From Orbilia blumenaviensis (lineage: Eukaryota > Ascomycota > Orbiliomycetes > Orbiliales > Orbiliaceae): a stretch of 64,000 nucleotides of DNA. This document shows positions 25,201-35,695 of the stretch, piece by piece. The stretch spans positions 1,302,001 to 1,366,000 of the forward strand of contig JAVHNS010000002.1 of NCBI GenBank assembly GCA_036872755.1. Reading direction: 5' to 3'. The notes below the pieces were generated by a model. That model was not told the DNA's origin and did not search any database. It saw only the letters and a list, made by a program, of their open reading frames with translations. Within the stretch, counting starts at the first letter, position 1. Each line of letters starts with the position of its first letter. A program made the translations under genes and the position numbers.

Positions 25201-26090
25201 GGAAACGCCTTTGCTTACAGTGTCTGGGATAACGACAAATATCTCGGCTCTTTCACCGGCGCCCCAGCTCCAAGCGCCCATAATGGCACCTACACCCTCA
25301 GCTCCTGGGCAAAAGATAGCAACCACGTCATCACAATCCTCCAAGACCACATGGGCCTCGAACAGAACTGGTTTGGTGGCGAAGAAAACTTCAAATCCTT
25401 CCGCGGCCTAAGCGACTACTCCTTTGGCGGCGCAACCCCAACCCTAAAGCACTGGAAGCTGACCGGGAATCTTGGCGGCGAGAAATTCGTCGACTGGGCT
25501 CGCGGTGGATATAATGAAGGTGGACTTTTTGCAGTTAGAAAGGGGTATCATTTGCCTGGATTTGATGATTCCAAATGGGCTTCTAAATCGCCGTTGAAGG
25601 GAATCTCTGGCCCAGGTGTTGAATTCTACAGAACTACTTTTGACCTGAATATTCCAGAGGGTGTTGATTATCCGATTTCCATCGATTTCGGCAATGCAAT
25701 CAAGGAGTCTTATAGAGTTGAGATATATGTTAATGTAAGTTTACAAAAATCAATGGTACCTAATTATTTGCTAACGGTTTGGTTATAGGGATGGCAATTC
25801 GGCAAGTACATCGACGATATCGGTCCTCAGATTTCCTTCCCTATTCGTAAGTCACATCTAATCAATAAACTTGATAGACAGATTCTAACTTCAATGCGAA
25901 ATCTCTAGCACAAGGTATTCTGAATTACAAAGGAGAGAACACTCTCGCCCTTTCACTATGGTCTCTTGAAGATGGTGGTGCTGCACTAGAATCAATCGAC
26001 CTAGTTGTCAGAAATAAGGTTGAGGGAGGTGTCGGGGCGGTTAAAAATAGCCCTGCTCCAAACTATACAGCGAGACCAGCTTCTTACTAG
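22269..26090 (+). CDS. lacA: Secreted beta-galactosidase, GH35
   Basis: Fourteen exons: 22269-22379, 22449-22727, 22791-22810, 22884-23037, 23115-23256, 23321-23371, 23435-23620, 23680-23785, 23871-24493, 24569-24867, 24927-25138, 25200-25734, 25789-25846 and 25909-26090. They sum to 985 residues, normal for fungal LacA. All junctions keep frame. It starts with a signal peptide (MVSFSKIALFAAVAQAAVIP). The GH35 barrel has PGPYINAESAGGGLPGW, the acid/base Glu192 in AQPENEYSG and the nucleophile Glu287 in ILEYQGGAFDPWGG. Jelly-roll domains follow. It removes terminal beta-linked galactose from lactose, pectin and xyloglucan side chains outside the cell. The ATG at 22269 directly precedes the signal peptide; the open frame before it has no ATG. 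Exon 3 is only 20 bases. The gene appears intact. Confidence 0.95.
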
Positions 26091-27116
26091 TTTACTAGTT
26101 TGGTGGTATACCGCAATTATGCTGTATTTCTTCGCATCTGTACTATATTTTAAAATTTTTTATTGGAAAGGAATTTAATCTGGATACTATACAACATATA
26201 AGGGCTGCGGCTGATTAAACGTTTAAAAGACCTACGACTGAATGTTGTGTAAACAGCTGATATAAGTTAACTGGTCTTGCTGCAAGGAATCCAGTGAACC
26301 ACTGCGTTCAGCATGATAATAGTTCAGACCGGATACCCGATATCCAAAACACGATAGTAGTTCAGATGACTGATCCACAAAGTAGTGTATTGATGATTTC
26401 AAACTTAAAATTCGGGCCCAAGCTTAACTTATGAGCTTGTAAGTCTGCCTTCGCATGTGGATGCAATTGTAAGCATATAAGCTTGAGCAGCCCGGTTGAG
26501 GGCGTATTCGGCAAATATCCTTGGTCTCCCAAAACGGTGTTTCGATGAATGGAGAGCCTGGGGTGGGCCTACTGCCTGCTATTGGTCCGACCCACAATAG
26601 CTCTGCCGGCGGGAGGGAGCTAACCACAAGTAGCCCCCCTCGTCGACGGAATAACGTCCGCTGGAGATGGGTCAGGTCAGGTCAAGGAATATTAACATTC
26701 GGTCCAAAATCCGGGGGTGGAGAGTTACAGTTTGTGGTTTGTGCCTCGGCTGACTTGTGACAGGCTGTCGGCTGCCCTGAATAGCCCGGACCTGCTTAGT
26801 TTAGCGATTTCGCAAAAACTCCATGCGACTCCGTTTCTTCACGTTCATTTGCACCACTCCTCTCTCAACCTCATTTTATTCTTTTTAAGGCCATACGGGA
26901 TATCCGTGTTCTCTCCCTCCTTTCCGACCTCATAGTCCAATTTCAGTAGACACGTCTATAACGGTATCGCTTCCATTGATAGCATCCTCCGACTCTTCTA
27001 TAGTTATAAAATAGAATAAACTGCGTCACATCCGTCCTGCCCCGGATTTTCCCCAGCACGTACCCCCGCGTCCCTCCAACATCATCACAACACGATCGGA
27101 AGCCCCCCCAGTCACA
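26091..27116. other. Intergenic region lacA/PEX11
   Basis: The 3' UTR of lacA lies to the left and the PEX11 promoter and leader to the right; the last 100 bases are C-rich. Short repeats of the type GATARTAGTTCAGA occur at about 26318 and 26350. No coding region is supported. Confidence 0.5.
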
Positions 27117-28019
27117 ATGGTTGCCGACGCCCTCACATACCACCCCACCGTCTCCCATTTTCTAAAATTCCTGTCTACGACCGGTAAGATGCTTCCATAT
27201 TTGCTGAACTGTTTACCCAGAATCTGTCCAGAGATGGCTAGTTGATATATCGATTAATTGCTGACATCGCTGTGAACGAAAAATAGTCGGCCGTGACAAA
27301 CTCCTCCGATTGATCCAATATGTCTCCCGTTTCCTCTCCTTTTACCTCTACCGAAAAGGCTACAGCGCTGCTGTGATCGCTCCATTCGACGCCATTAAGA
27401 AACAGTTCGGAATGACCCGAAAGCTCATGCGTATCGGCAAGAACGTCGAGAGCTTCAAATCGGCCAGTCTTGCTTACGATGAGAAGGCTGTCGATCCAGT
27501 TCTCAAGTATGCCGCTGTCGGACGACATTTGGGATATGCTGGATACCTCACATTGGATAGTATTCACTACGTATGTGGTTTTAAACGCCCCCTGATAATA
27601 ATAACGATGCCTCCCGGCCGAGCGGATCGCTAACAAAATGGTACCACTATCTGCAGCTCGATTCCTCGGGTATTATGAAATTCAACAATGCTAAGCGACT
27701 ATCCGACACCGCAAACAAGTTCTGGTTCACCGGCCTTGTTTTCTCCATTGCATCCTCCGTATATACTCTTAGAAGGATTGCCGAGCGACATGCATCATTA
27801 AACAAGCAGGAAGCTGAGCATTCGCTCGAGGAGAAGAAGCTAGTCAAGGATCAGAAGGCTGTCAAGAAGCAGTTGCTCAGCGATGTTTGCGATATCACCA
27901 TCCCAGGTTATGCTCTCAGCACTTACGGTTTTAATAGCCTCGACGATGGCATCGTCGGATTGGCTGGTACCGTCAGCAGTGTTATCGGGTGTCTGGCTGC
28001 CTGGGACAAGACCGCTTGA
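27117..28019 (+). CDS. PEX11: Peroxisomal membrane protein Pex11
   Basis: Three exons, 27117-27183, 27287-27570 and 27657-28019, encode 237 residues, matching the yeast protein's 236. Pex11 remodels and elongates the peroxisome membrane ahead of division. The N-terminal amphipathic part (VGRDKLLRLIQYVSRFLSFYLYRKG type) is intact, as are the middle segment GMTRKLMRIGKNVESFKSA and the C-terminal hydrophobic stretch ending LAGTVSSVIGCLAAWDK. A Lys-rich loop (EEKKLVKDQKAVKKQ) precedes the last hydrophobic region. The ATG lies in good context (CACAATGGTT). The first exon is only 67 bases, so start choice rests on the joined frame MVADALTYHPTVSHFLKFLST, which is typical of the family. Confidence 0.95.
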
Positions 28020-28802
28020 ATCGTAACATTCAAATCGTCTTGAGAAATCACGACGATTTGAATATCCGTTTCGTAAAAAAAAAAAAAGGGTTTGGATTAT
28101 AATGGCACGTCTGTTGGAACGGGCCAGAATTCGGCCACGTTCAGGGCTAAGGACTGCTGCCGTGCCATGTTTTCTACGTTTCTGGATTGGTGACAAGCGG
28201 ATGATATAGCACCTCTTATGCGTACTGTTTGTGAACTAGGCGAAATACCTTGGGTTTCTCTTTTTCTTCGGACTTGATTACTACTTCGGCCGCTGTTGCT
28301 CGGCTGCTTACCTGTGAATATACTTAATGCAAGCTTCAACGGTTTCATTCACTTTCTTGCCATAACTAGAAAAACAATCTGAACCATCTGTATTATATTT
28401 GTGCATATATAAACGCTAGTATCAGTTCCATCCAGACCATATAGGCCTCACCAGTGAGGCACAGTTGGGATTCCTGAAGTGGGATTTGACTTGGAAATTA
28501 TGCAGTTCTAGGACCAAAACTATCTTGTAACCAAGTTATGACAGGAACCAGTTTTTTCTTTGTGTTGTTGGCCGCTGTGCCGCACTGACAAAGACATCCA
28601 GCATCTCATCCTAGTCGCGTTTATCCCAATCCAAGCTTTACCTTTAATCCCCAAACCTTCTGCCATCGCCACATTCTTATGCCACCAAACGAGCTTATAT
28701 CAAAACCGTAATTCGTCGCGACAGTAACAGGCCCTCAGTTAACATATCTACCGTCACCAATTACCACCTACCAACTTCATAATAGCAGCTAGAGCTACAA
28801 AG
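28020..28802. other. Intergenic region PEX11/NSE2
   Basis: A run of A residues at about 28076-28087 follows PEX11. A short perfect hairpin (GCCTCA/TGAGGC) sits near 28446. The last 200 bases, rich in C and A, look like the NSE2 leader. No gene is supported. Confidence 0.5.
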
Positions 28803-30081
28803 ATGCCCCCTCAGCGCCACCAAGGTGCCCCACGGCGCGTCAAACGTGCACCACCACCAGATCACGAACCCTGCGTTCTTCCGATACACCAGAGTGCGTC
28901 CGGCGAACTCCGTGCTCTACATGCTAAATACCCACCACAAAATCTCAACAGATGGATCAAGGATGCCACAGAATCGTTGCGAGAAGCATCCAGCAAGTTT
29001 GCTGAAACCCGACGTGAGAAAGTTTTCGAACAAGACAAAGATCGAGATGAAGAAATGGAGCAAGATATTGCCGAGCTGGGTGTGCGGGTGGAAAGGAATA
29101 TTAGAGGACTGGTTGATATGGACGAGCAGCTGAAGAAGATGAAATTTATTCTTCAAGGCATTAGTGATGCTGAAAAGAATAGAGGTAATGGCAATGGTAT
29201 ACAACCCGTAGAGGAGTTTTGGAGACAGGCGAAAAGGGCGGATAGAGCTTATAAGAGAAGGCATTTGAAGGACAGGTGCGGATCGTTAATATTTTATTGC
29301 GAAACAGCTGTTTTAGGCAGTCTAACAACAATTTAGGTATGGAAATTCCGCGGAATATATCGAGCTCCGGTCACTAGTCCACGGTCTTGCAAGGCCCACC
29401 GCACCACAACCTCAAAGAAAGGACTGGTTTAAAACCCCGATGTTTGTGTGCGACGGCCGAGCTCAAATATCGGATGAGGAGCCAGTATCAGAATCGGAGG
29501 GCGAGGGCCGACCATCAGACGATAGGGACATTGAAATGGCCGATGAGGAATCCGACGACGGTATTGAGGAGATGTCCGCCACTAGAAACTTAATGTGCCC
29601 TCTCACTATGGCACTATTCAAAGACCCAGTAAAGGCAAGCTGCGGGCATATCTTCGAAAAGGAAGCTCTGTTAGATCTGTTTCAGAACTATAAAAGGCTC
29701 AAGAAGGAAAACATCTGCCCTACGCCAGGATGCGGTAAACAAATTAATGCGAAGGATCTTAGACCCGACGCACTCACGAAACGGTTAGCAGAGGCAAAAC
29801 TTAAGGAGAAAGAGCGAGCAGAACAAAGGGCAGTTATAGCAGGGGCCGGGAATGACGAATCTGAAGATGAGGAGGAGGAAGCTGTCTCCTCGAAATCGAA
29901 AACCGAAAGGCCTAAGTCGAGGCCGCGTGCGATAATAGAGGAAGAGATTCCGTTTGGCGGCGGCAGAAACAACGAACAGGGTTCTGAAGGCGATGAGGAT
30001 GAGGAAAGGGTCCCTGATTCGCACGACGAGGCCGGAGAAGAAGATGATGATGATGACGATGATGAAATAAAAGAAGAATAA
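28803..30081 (+). CDS. NSE2: SMC5/6 complex SUMO E3 ligase Nse2 (Mms21)
   Basis: Two exons, 28803-29275 and 29337-30081, encode 405 residues. The protein is the SUMO ligase subunit of the SMC5/6 complex that acts in recombination repair and at stalled forks. The N-terminal half (about 60-150) is helical and would contact Smc5. The SP-RING is at about 243-292: MCPLTMALFKDPVKASCGHIF, then NICPTPGCGKQI, giving Cys245, Cys260, His262, Cys285 and Cys290 of the single-zinc type. Both flanks are acidic: SEDEEP-type residues before the SP-RING and a long C-terminal tail ending in seven Asp residues and EIKEE. Such a long acidic tail is absent from yeast Mms21 but I believe common in moulds. Confidence 0.9.
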
Positions 30082-30783
30082 TGTGTGCCGTGGCTTCGTC
30101 CAATGTGCCTGGCAAATCAATCGTGAGATTATGTCGTTACTGCATATTCGGCGTCCAAAGGTTTATGACTATCGTTTTATACAAGGCGTTATTTAGTTAT
30201 TGGATCCATGCATTCTTGATATTTCTTGGTACCAAACTTAAGCCCACACAAATACCTAGGTAAACAGGGGTAATACTGGAGGCCTAATCCCCAAGTTCTT
30301 AACCACCTCATACCTGGTACTTTTCAGTACCCTTGAATCTTTTGTGCAACCGATCATCAACCTTTATTTCCTAGTTAACCCAACCACAAAAACAACACAA
30401 ATACTGAATCCAAAACGGGTTGTATTCATTCGGGATCTCACGATTGGTAGGTTGCTAGCACGTCTTCTTCTTCTGTTTTTGTGCAATCCAATCACTTGAA
30501 TTCCATTCTTTTCTGATCTAAGTACACGTGGAAAATGATAAAGGAAGAAGAAGAAAAAAGCATCTAATTTAATTCACCAAACCTTCCCCGGGAAAGAAAC
30601 AAAATGCAAAACTCATGGCTTTCATTGTAGTCGTTATTCGTTGTCGTAAGATGTCGTAAATCGTGAGCGGATCATATGATAGTTTATATTGATATATTGT
30701 TGACACGATCGATAACTATAATCTTGAATATTAGAATCTTAGAAGGGTTAACTCGAAAGATTGGGGAAAGTGTGCTACTTACT
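30082..30783. other. Convergent intergenic region NSE2 / secreted repeat gene
   Basis: Tail-to-tail spacer containing both 3' UTRs and one TACCTAGGTA palindrome at 30253. No open frame has recognisable content. Confidence 0.5.
30253..30262. repeat. Palindrome TACCTAGGTA
   Basis: A third perfect copy, about 170 bases past the NSE2 stop codon. Confidence 0.7.
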
Positions 30784-31266
30784 CTAATCCTCAGCAGCGG
30801 GTTCGTCAGCCTTTTCCTCAGTCTTCTCTTCAGCCTTTTCTTCGGCCTTCTCCTCGGCCTTCTCCTCTGGCTTGTCTTCGGCCTTCTCCTCTGGCTTATC
30901 TTCAGCCTTCTCCTCCTTCTTCTCCTCAGCGGCTGGCTTTTCTGGTTTCTTTCCGCCACGTGGGCGTCCCTTTCCGTCACCTGGTGGGCGGCCAGTTGGG
31001 CGGGCACCCTTGGACCAGGTGCCAGTTGGGCGGGCACCCTTGGACCAGGTGCCAGTTGGGCGGGCACCCTTGACCCAGGTGCCGGTTGGGCGCTCCTTAC
31101 CCTTCCAGTCACCCTTCTTCCAGTCACCCTTCTTCCAGTCACGGACACCAGTTGGGCGGGTGCGGGTGGAGGTGGCGGTGGTGGTGGCGTCTTCACCCTC
31201 TGGGTAAGGGAGAGCGGCAACCGTCATGGCAGCGGTGAGAACGAGGAGGATGCTCTTGAGTTGCAT
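30784..31266 (-). CDS. Small secreted repeat protein, function unknown
   Basis: A single exon encodes 160 residues. A signal peptide (MQLKSILLVLTAAMTVAALP) is followed by a short Thr-rich stretch, then two DWKKG units, then three near-perfect ten-residue repeats of the form ARPTGTW-S/V-KG, then a Gly/Pro/Lys-rich link. The last 60 residues are made almost only of Glu, Lys, Ala, Asp and Pro in repeats such as EEKAEDKP and EEKA. No cysteines are present after the signal peptide and I see no Kex2 KR pair between repeats, so it is not a classic processed repeat precursor. It could be a wall or matrix protein, or an effector. A TATA box upstream suggests strong, regulated expression. Confidence 0.75.
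   Translation of the reverse strand: MQLKSILLVLTAAMTVAALPYPEGEDATTTATSTRTRPTGVRDWKKGDWKKGDWKGKERPTGTWVKGARPTGTWSKGARPTGTWSKGARPTGRPPGDGKGRPRGGKKPEKPAAEEKKEEKAEDKPEEKAEDKPEEKAEEKAEEKAEEKTEEKADEPAAED
30991..31092 (-). repeat. 30-bp tandem repeat inside the secreted repeat gene
   Basis: Three 30-base units lie at 30991-31020, 31021-31050 and 31051-31080; the first two are identical, the third differs by a base or two near its end, and a 12-base partial unit follows. Each unit encodes one ten-residue repeat in frame, so unit number can change without breaking the protein. Confidence 0.85.
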
Positions 31267-31461
31267 TTTGAATTCTTTGGGTTGGTTGTTCTTGGAAAAG
31301 AGTGGCTTGGTTAAGCTTGTTGCTTTGTAGTGTTGAAAAAGAGTGTAAGAACGAGAGTGTTCGAAAGAGAATGACTGTGATCTAGAAGGAGAGACAAGAG
31401 AAGCTGGATTGCTTGCTTGATGATGATAAGAAAGAGCTGTCTTGGAGGTGGGATCGCTGCT

Positions 31462-31469
31462 TATTTATA
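31462..31469 (-). promoter_or_regulatory. TATA box of the secreted repeat gene
   Basis: On the minus strand this reads TATAAATA, 196 bases before the start codon at 31266. Match and position fit a fungal core promoter. Confidence 0.5.
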
Positions 31470-32236
31470 GATAGATTCATGGTAGTAGCATAGCTGATAT
31501 TGTCGTGATTACTATGCTGGATTGACTCGAGTAAGTTGGGGCTAGGAGATCCGTGGTAGCTAATGCGTGCTCCCCGCCTACAGTTGTCAGAAGGACATTG
31601 GTTTTTTCGAAGCTACTCTCATAACTACCAGTGAGTGATCGAAGCCTATTCGACAGATTGGCCGGATCAGATAACGGTACGGGGGACTTTGATGCGCATG
31701 TCGATGCGGTGTGCGTCCAGGTTCTGAATTCTGAATCAGCACCACTGTGCGTTAGGAAACTCGAACTCGGAGCTTTTTTATTCGGTTGGGAATGACCGAT
31801 AGCCGTCTCCTCTATTTGCGCACACGCCAGACTCCGTTCTAATCGATATGATCACGTCGCAAGAGGAAAGAGGAAAGGCGATCCTCGGTAGTATCAGTCG
31901 AACTTGCTAGTGTTGAATTGGTGTACGTAATTCATGGCTAACTGTGAGAATCTAACTCGTCCTTTTGCAAATTTGATCTAAGTTAGGATCATGACACTTT
32001 TCATAAAAAAAAAACACCTAGGGTTATTTTATGAATTGTGCCTTCTTTGACGATGATGGCGAGATGTTTTGATTTGGTTATGCATTGGCAGAGTCCTCAC
32101 GATAGTGGAGGATTGTCGAGTGAACTAGTAGGCCGCTGGTTCGGTACTTGGCTATAGCTTCCCATTCCACATTGGCACCTCTGTGGCTGGTCCGTTTGAA
32201 GTAAAGCGGTGGAGGGAGGTTACGCAAGCTCATAGA

Positions 32237-32926
32237 ATGCCAAGCTCGGAATTCGGCACTAGAGCCGATTCAAACGGACGGGGAAAGCCCGTAGACGACA
32301 TTTGCGATAAGTGTCTTCATGTTTCTCTGGCTCTGTGGGTTCGGGGGAGACATCAAGCCTTGGTATTGACTCCGCTAGAAATCAACGGGGGCTTTGCCGG
32401 TTCAACATTCTGGAAAGCTGGCTTCAAGCTTCACAAGACCTGGGTACACGGTATTAATTCGGTTGAATCAACCGACATATTGAGACGGAAGAGTGCAACA
32501 TCGCTAGTTCTGAATATAGCTGGAAGCTTGAGCTTATCGTGCTTGGCTGTGAAAAATCCTTTTCTTTTGGTGTTAGGAACTCGAGGGTCGAGAGTTTCAA
32601 GAAGTATTTCGCGAGGGAGAGCTCGAACCAAGAGACCGATCCCGATACCCTATAGGTCCCAATTGAGTTCAAAAGGAAATCTTAGACAGCCGAAAATATA
32701 TGACCAGGTTAGAAGAGCTGAATACCCCACAATGGCTCGGATAGCGGAAAGTCGCCAAATTTGTAAATGCATGAACGTCGAACGGCCGGAAGCCTTGGGA
32801 AATGCATGGCAGCTTGCAAGTCTAGCCTCGAAGGGTGATGCCCTAATGAAGTTTTACAACAGGGCAACGCAACTAAAGCCGTTCTCGAGATTCTTGGCGC
32901 ATATGGAAAATGAAATTATATCATAG
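32237..32926 (+). CDS. Long open reading frame, doubtful gene
   Basis: This frame gives 229 residues from its first ATG and stays open further upstream to a GTG. A run of this length is unlikely, though not impossible, by chance in 64 kb. The product shows no domain, is rich in Arg, Ser and Leu, and has no signal peptide or repeat. The opposite strand over 32430-32680 also reads plausibly in two frames. It may be the reverse of a decayed gene. Confidence 0.2.
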   Translation: MPSSEFGTRADSNGRGKPVDDICDKCLHVSLALWVRGRHQALVLTPLEINGGFAGSTFWKAGFKLHKTWVHGINSVESTDILRRKSATSLVLNIAGSLSLSCLAVKNPFLLVLGTRGSRVSRSISRGRARTKRPIPIPYRSQLSSKGNLRQPKIYDQVRRAEYPTMARIAESRQICKCMNVERPEALGNAWQLASLASKGDALMKFYNRATQLKPFSRFLAHMENEIIS

Positions 32927-33176
32927 GAATAATTGTACGCGTAATCGATGCGCTCAATGCGCGCCTAGTATAAGTTACTTTTTTATGATGTGGCGTGGAG
33001 AAATGCGAGTTTATGGGGAAACTTTTCAATATACTCTGAAAATAATACAAATGCGTGCCCCGCCATACATCCCAGTATATACTTGCCCTCGTTAACCGGA
33101 GCATTTACAAGCATGTCTAGAATAGAACAGCTATGGGTACGCGTACATTCTATTTACAATCCTACCAACTTCCCTT

Positions 33177-35695
33177 CTAAGTCTGGATCCTTGTGGAATT
33201 GACCTCAGCCCATGGAACCTCGCGGGAACCATCGACCTTAACTGGGTAGAGGATCTCCTCAAGATTTTTGATACCACCAGGATAACCTTCAGTAACGTTG
33301 GTGTGGTAGTATGGATCCGAGGTGTAGTATGGGAGGGCGTCATCATTTCCGCTGTCATAGACGTCGCGTGAGTACACTGCGTACTTAGCAGTGTAAAGAT
33401 CTTGGAAGTAGCATGGCTTCCCGTTCTATTACAGCGAAAATTTGTTAGAACAGTTTTATTACGTGGTGACAGTAGCTAGTCGGGGAATGGTAAACTTACA
33501 GCAATGATGGTGTATGTGAGATCCCTTCTGATGTACTCGGTGATCTTGTATGGATCCGCTTCACCGTATCCATATTCCTTAAGGTAAGAGTTAAGCGAAA
33601 TATCAACGAATCGAATTCGAGACTGCTTGTAGGAGTCTACGGCGCCCATGCTCATGGAGCTCAAGCTGCCAATATAGCCCTTGCCGTAAGGATCGGCATA
33701 TGGGTCTTGTGGGCGGGTACCACCATAAACATAGATATCGTAACCGCCTGGAATTTCTGCCTGGTCGAGAAGGAGACGGACATTCCATTCGCGAGAGGTT
33801 CCAGGAATGGTACGTCCACGGCCATAGAGGGTGTTGACTTGATTGGTGGTGAAAGTGTCGAGCTCGGCTGGTGTGCGGGTCTGGTAGCTGCATGGGACTT
33901 CAGGGTAACCATACCTCATTCCCCAAATGGTGTTGACGGGGTTAAGGTGGCTAGATTTGTACCAAGAACCATCAGCACGGCGGAAGGGGAAGAGGTCAGT
34001 GTTAACATCGTCAATGGTGTTTGGTGGGACTGGTCGGGCGAAAGTTCCGACAGCAGCAGCTGGGGTAACATAAAGCCCTGGCGAAGTAGCCTGAAACATG
34101 GCCATCAAACGATCAACATTGCAGTGGTGGAGCCAGAAGATTGGATCGAACGCAGAGTATGCGACGTAGTTCATCTGACCGCCACCTCCAACAGCTCCAT
34201 GAATAGAGTCATGGATACCCTCAACACGGTTAGAGAAAAGGTTGTAGGTTGTGCTAAGGAACGCATTGTATGTGTTTGTAACACGGCTAGAGAACCCGGA
34301 TTGCATGGAGCTCGAAGCCAAGTAGGACCTATCATTCCAGCTGCTATCTGGGTATCTGCGGGTGCTCATACGTGTTGGCGAGTTCCATGGAGCACCGAAG
34401 GGAGCAATGGAAGAAGATGAGAGGAAGTTATACGCGAAGAGCGGGTTGTTGATAACTGCACTGACTGGGTTACCGGAGCCATCTGGCCTTGTAACCGAAA
34501 CAGTCTGTTGCATGGTGATTGGAGGAAGATAGCTCTGGGTGACAGGGTCAGACCAATCCCAGTATGGGAGACGGACACGTCCAGCAGCGGCCAAGTACTG
34601 GGTGCGGACAGCAGTTGGTGTGAACTGATTAGCGATAGACATAGCAGCGTGGAACAAAGCCTGCTCCAAAGCCAGGAGGTATGGCCTGTGCCAAGTGGTG
34701 AACAAAGCACTACCGTGAGTGCAGTAGCCCCGGCTGTAATCGTATGAGCCAGGACCCATCTGCCATGGGATGTATCTGTGAATAATTATTAGTATAAACT
34801 TATCGACTCGTTTGGGTAACGTCTCTCATGAAATTTAAAATAAATATTGTAGAGAGGAGCGACTTACGGAGCACCGTGAATACCAGAGAGTTGGTAGTGA
34901 CTGAATGGGTCAGAATCAGGACTGGTTTGGATTTTTTGCCATGCCAACACCAGCATGTTGAACTGGTCTGGGTCTGTTCTTTGGAGAACATCGATCTTCA
35001 AACGATTGTAGCAAGTGGTATTTGCACCAGTAATTGGTGTATATGTAGGAGTGGCTGAAGTCCTAGTGCTAGTTGTGCTACTTCGGCTCGAGCTTGAGCT
35101 TGTGGTAGTGGTGCCTGGTGGAGTATATCCATATGGAGGCGTAGTTGGGGGTGTATACACTGGCAGAGTCGAACTGGTAGTCGTTCGTTGTGTTAATGTT
35201 TGCAGAGTAACTGGAATCCTTGTACCAGGCAGTGTCCCAAGAGTAAGGAGTGTATTTGTATTAAGGGTTGGCACTCGAGTGAAAGTTGGTCCTATTGTTC
35301 CAACAGTGCCTATTGTGGCTAATGTGATTGGTACACGGGTAGCAGGGCTTTTATCTGTATTGATGGTTTGGAGTATCTGTCTCCTTTCCTTGATTTGGTC
35401 TATTGTAAGACAAGATACTGATTAGTTAGATCCAAGATGGGTGGATTTTAGATGCGTGGCTCGATTCTTATATATCGATAGTATACCAGTAGTTACACCA
35501 GTTTGGTATGAACCCGGGCATTAAAAAGAAGCTCATGTTGTCTGGACATCATCCAATATAAAAACACTCAATTTACGAAGAAGGAATTATCATACCTGGA
35601 TCAGGTTTGTACTTTTGTGGAGCGGCATAGACTCCTGCCGATGAAACAGACAATAGAGCAAGAAGGGCGGTAGACGCCCAATTATAAGAAACCAT
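33177..35695 (-). CDS. Secreted tyrosinase with a Ser/Thr-rich N-terminal extension
   Basis: Four exons, 35695-35596, 35399-34868, 34775-33500 and 33425-33177, encode 718 residues. It is a type-3 copper oxidase that hydroxylates monophenols and oxidises diphenols to quinones, feeding melanin or polyphenol turnover. A signal peptide (STALLALLSVSSAGVYA) lies at 1-24. CuA ligands are His208 (SGIHGAP), His231 (GYCTHGS) and His240 (TTWHRPY); the CTH pair fits the Cys-His thioether bridge. CuB ligands are His399 and His403 (GIHDSIHGA) and the HH of DPIFWLHHCNVDR near 427. Between signal peptide and core, about 35-160 is a Thr/Ser/Pro/Ile-rich stretch with T and S runs, likely O-glycosylated, which ordinary tyrosinases lack. 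The start ATG precedes the signal peptide directly. Confidence 0.93.

Larger units (their letters stand above)
31267..33176. other. Intergenic region between the secreted repeat gene and tyrosinase
   Basis: The left 250 bases are the promoter of the secreted repeat gene. From about 32180 to 32930 there is a long open frame on the plus strand, entered separately with low confidence. The rest contains no recognisable gene. Confidence 0.45.

Noticed and set aside
32431..32680. Minus-strand frames with RALPREILLETLDPRVPN and KHDKLKLPAIFRTSDVAL, reminiscent of fungal 2EXR-type proteins
   Set aside because: The likeness is short, spans a stop and a frame change, and overlaps the doubtful plus-strand frame. 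Too weak to call even a relic.
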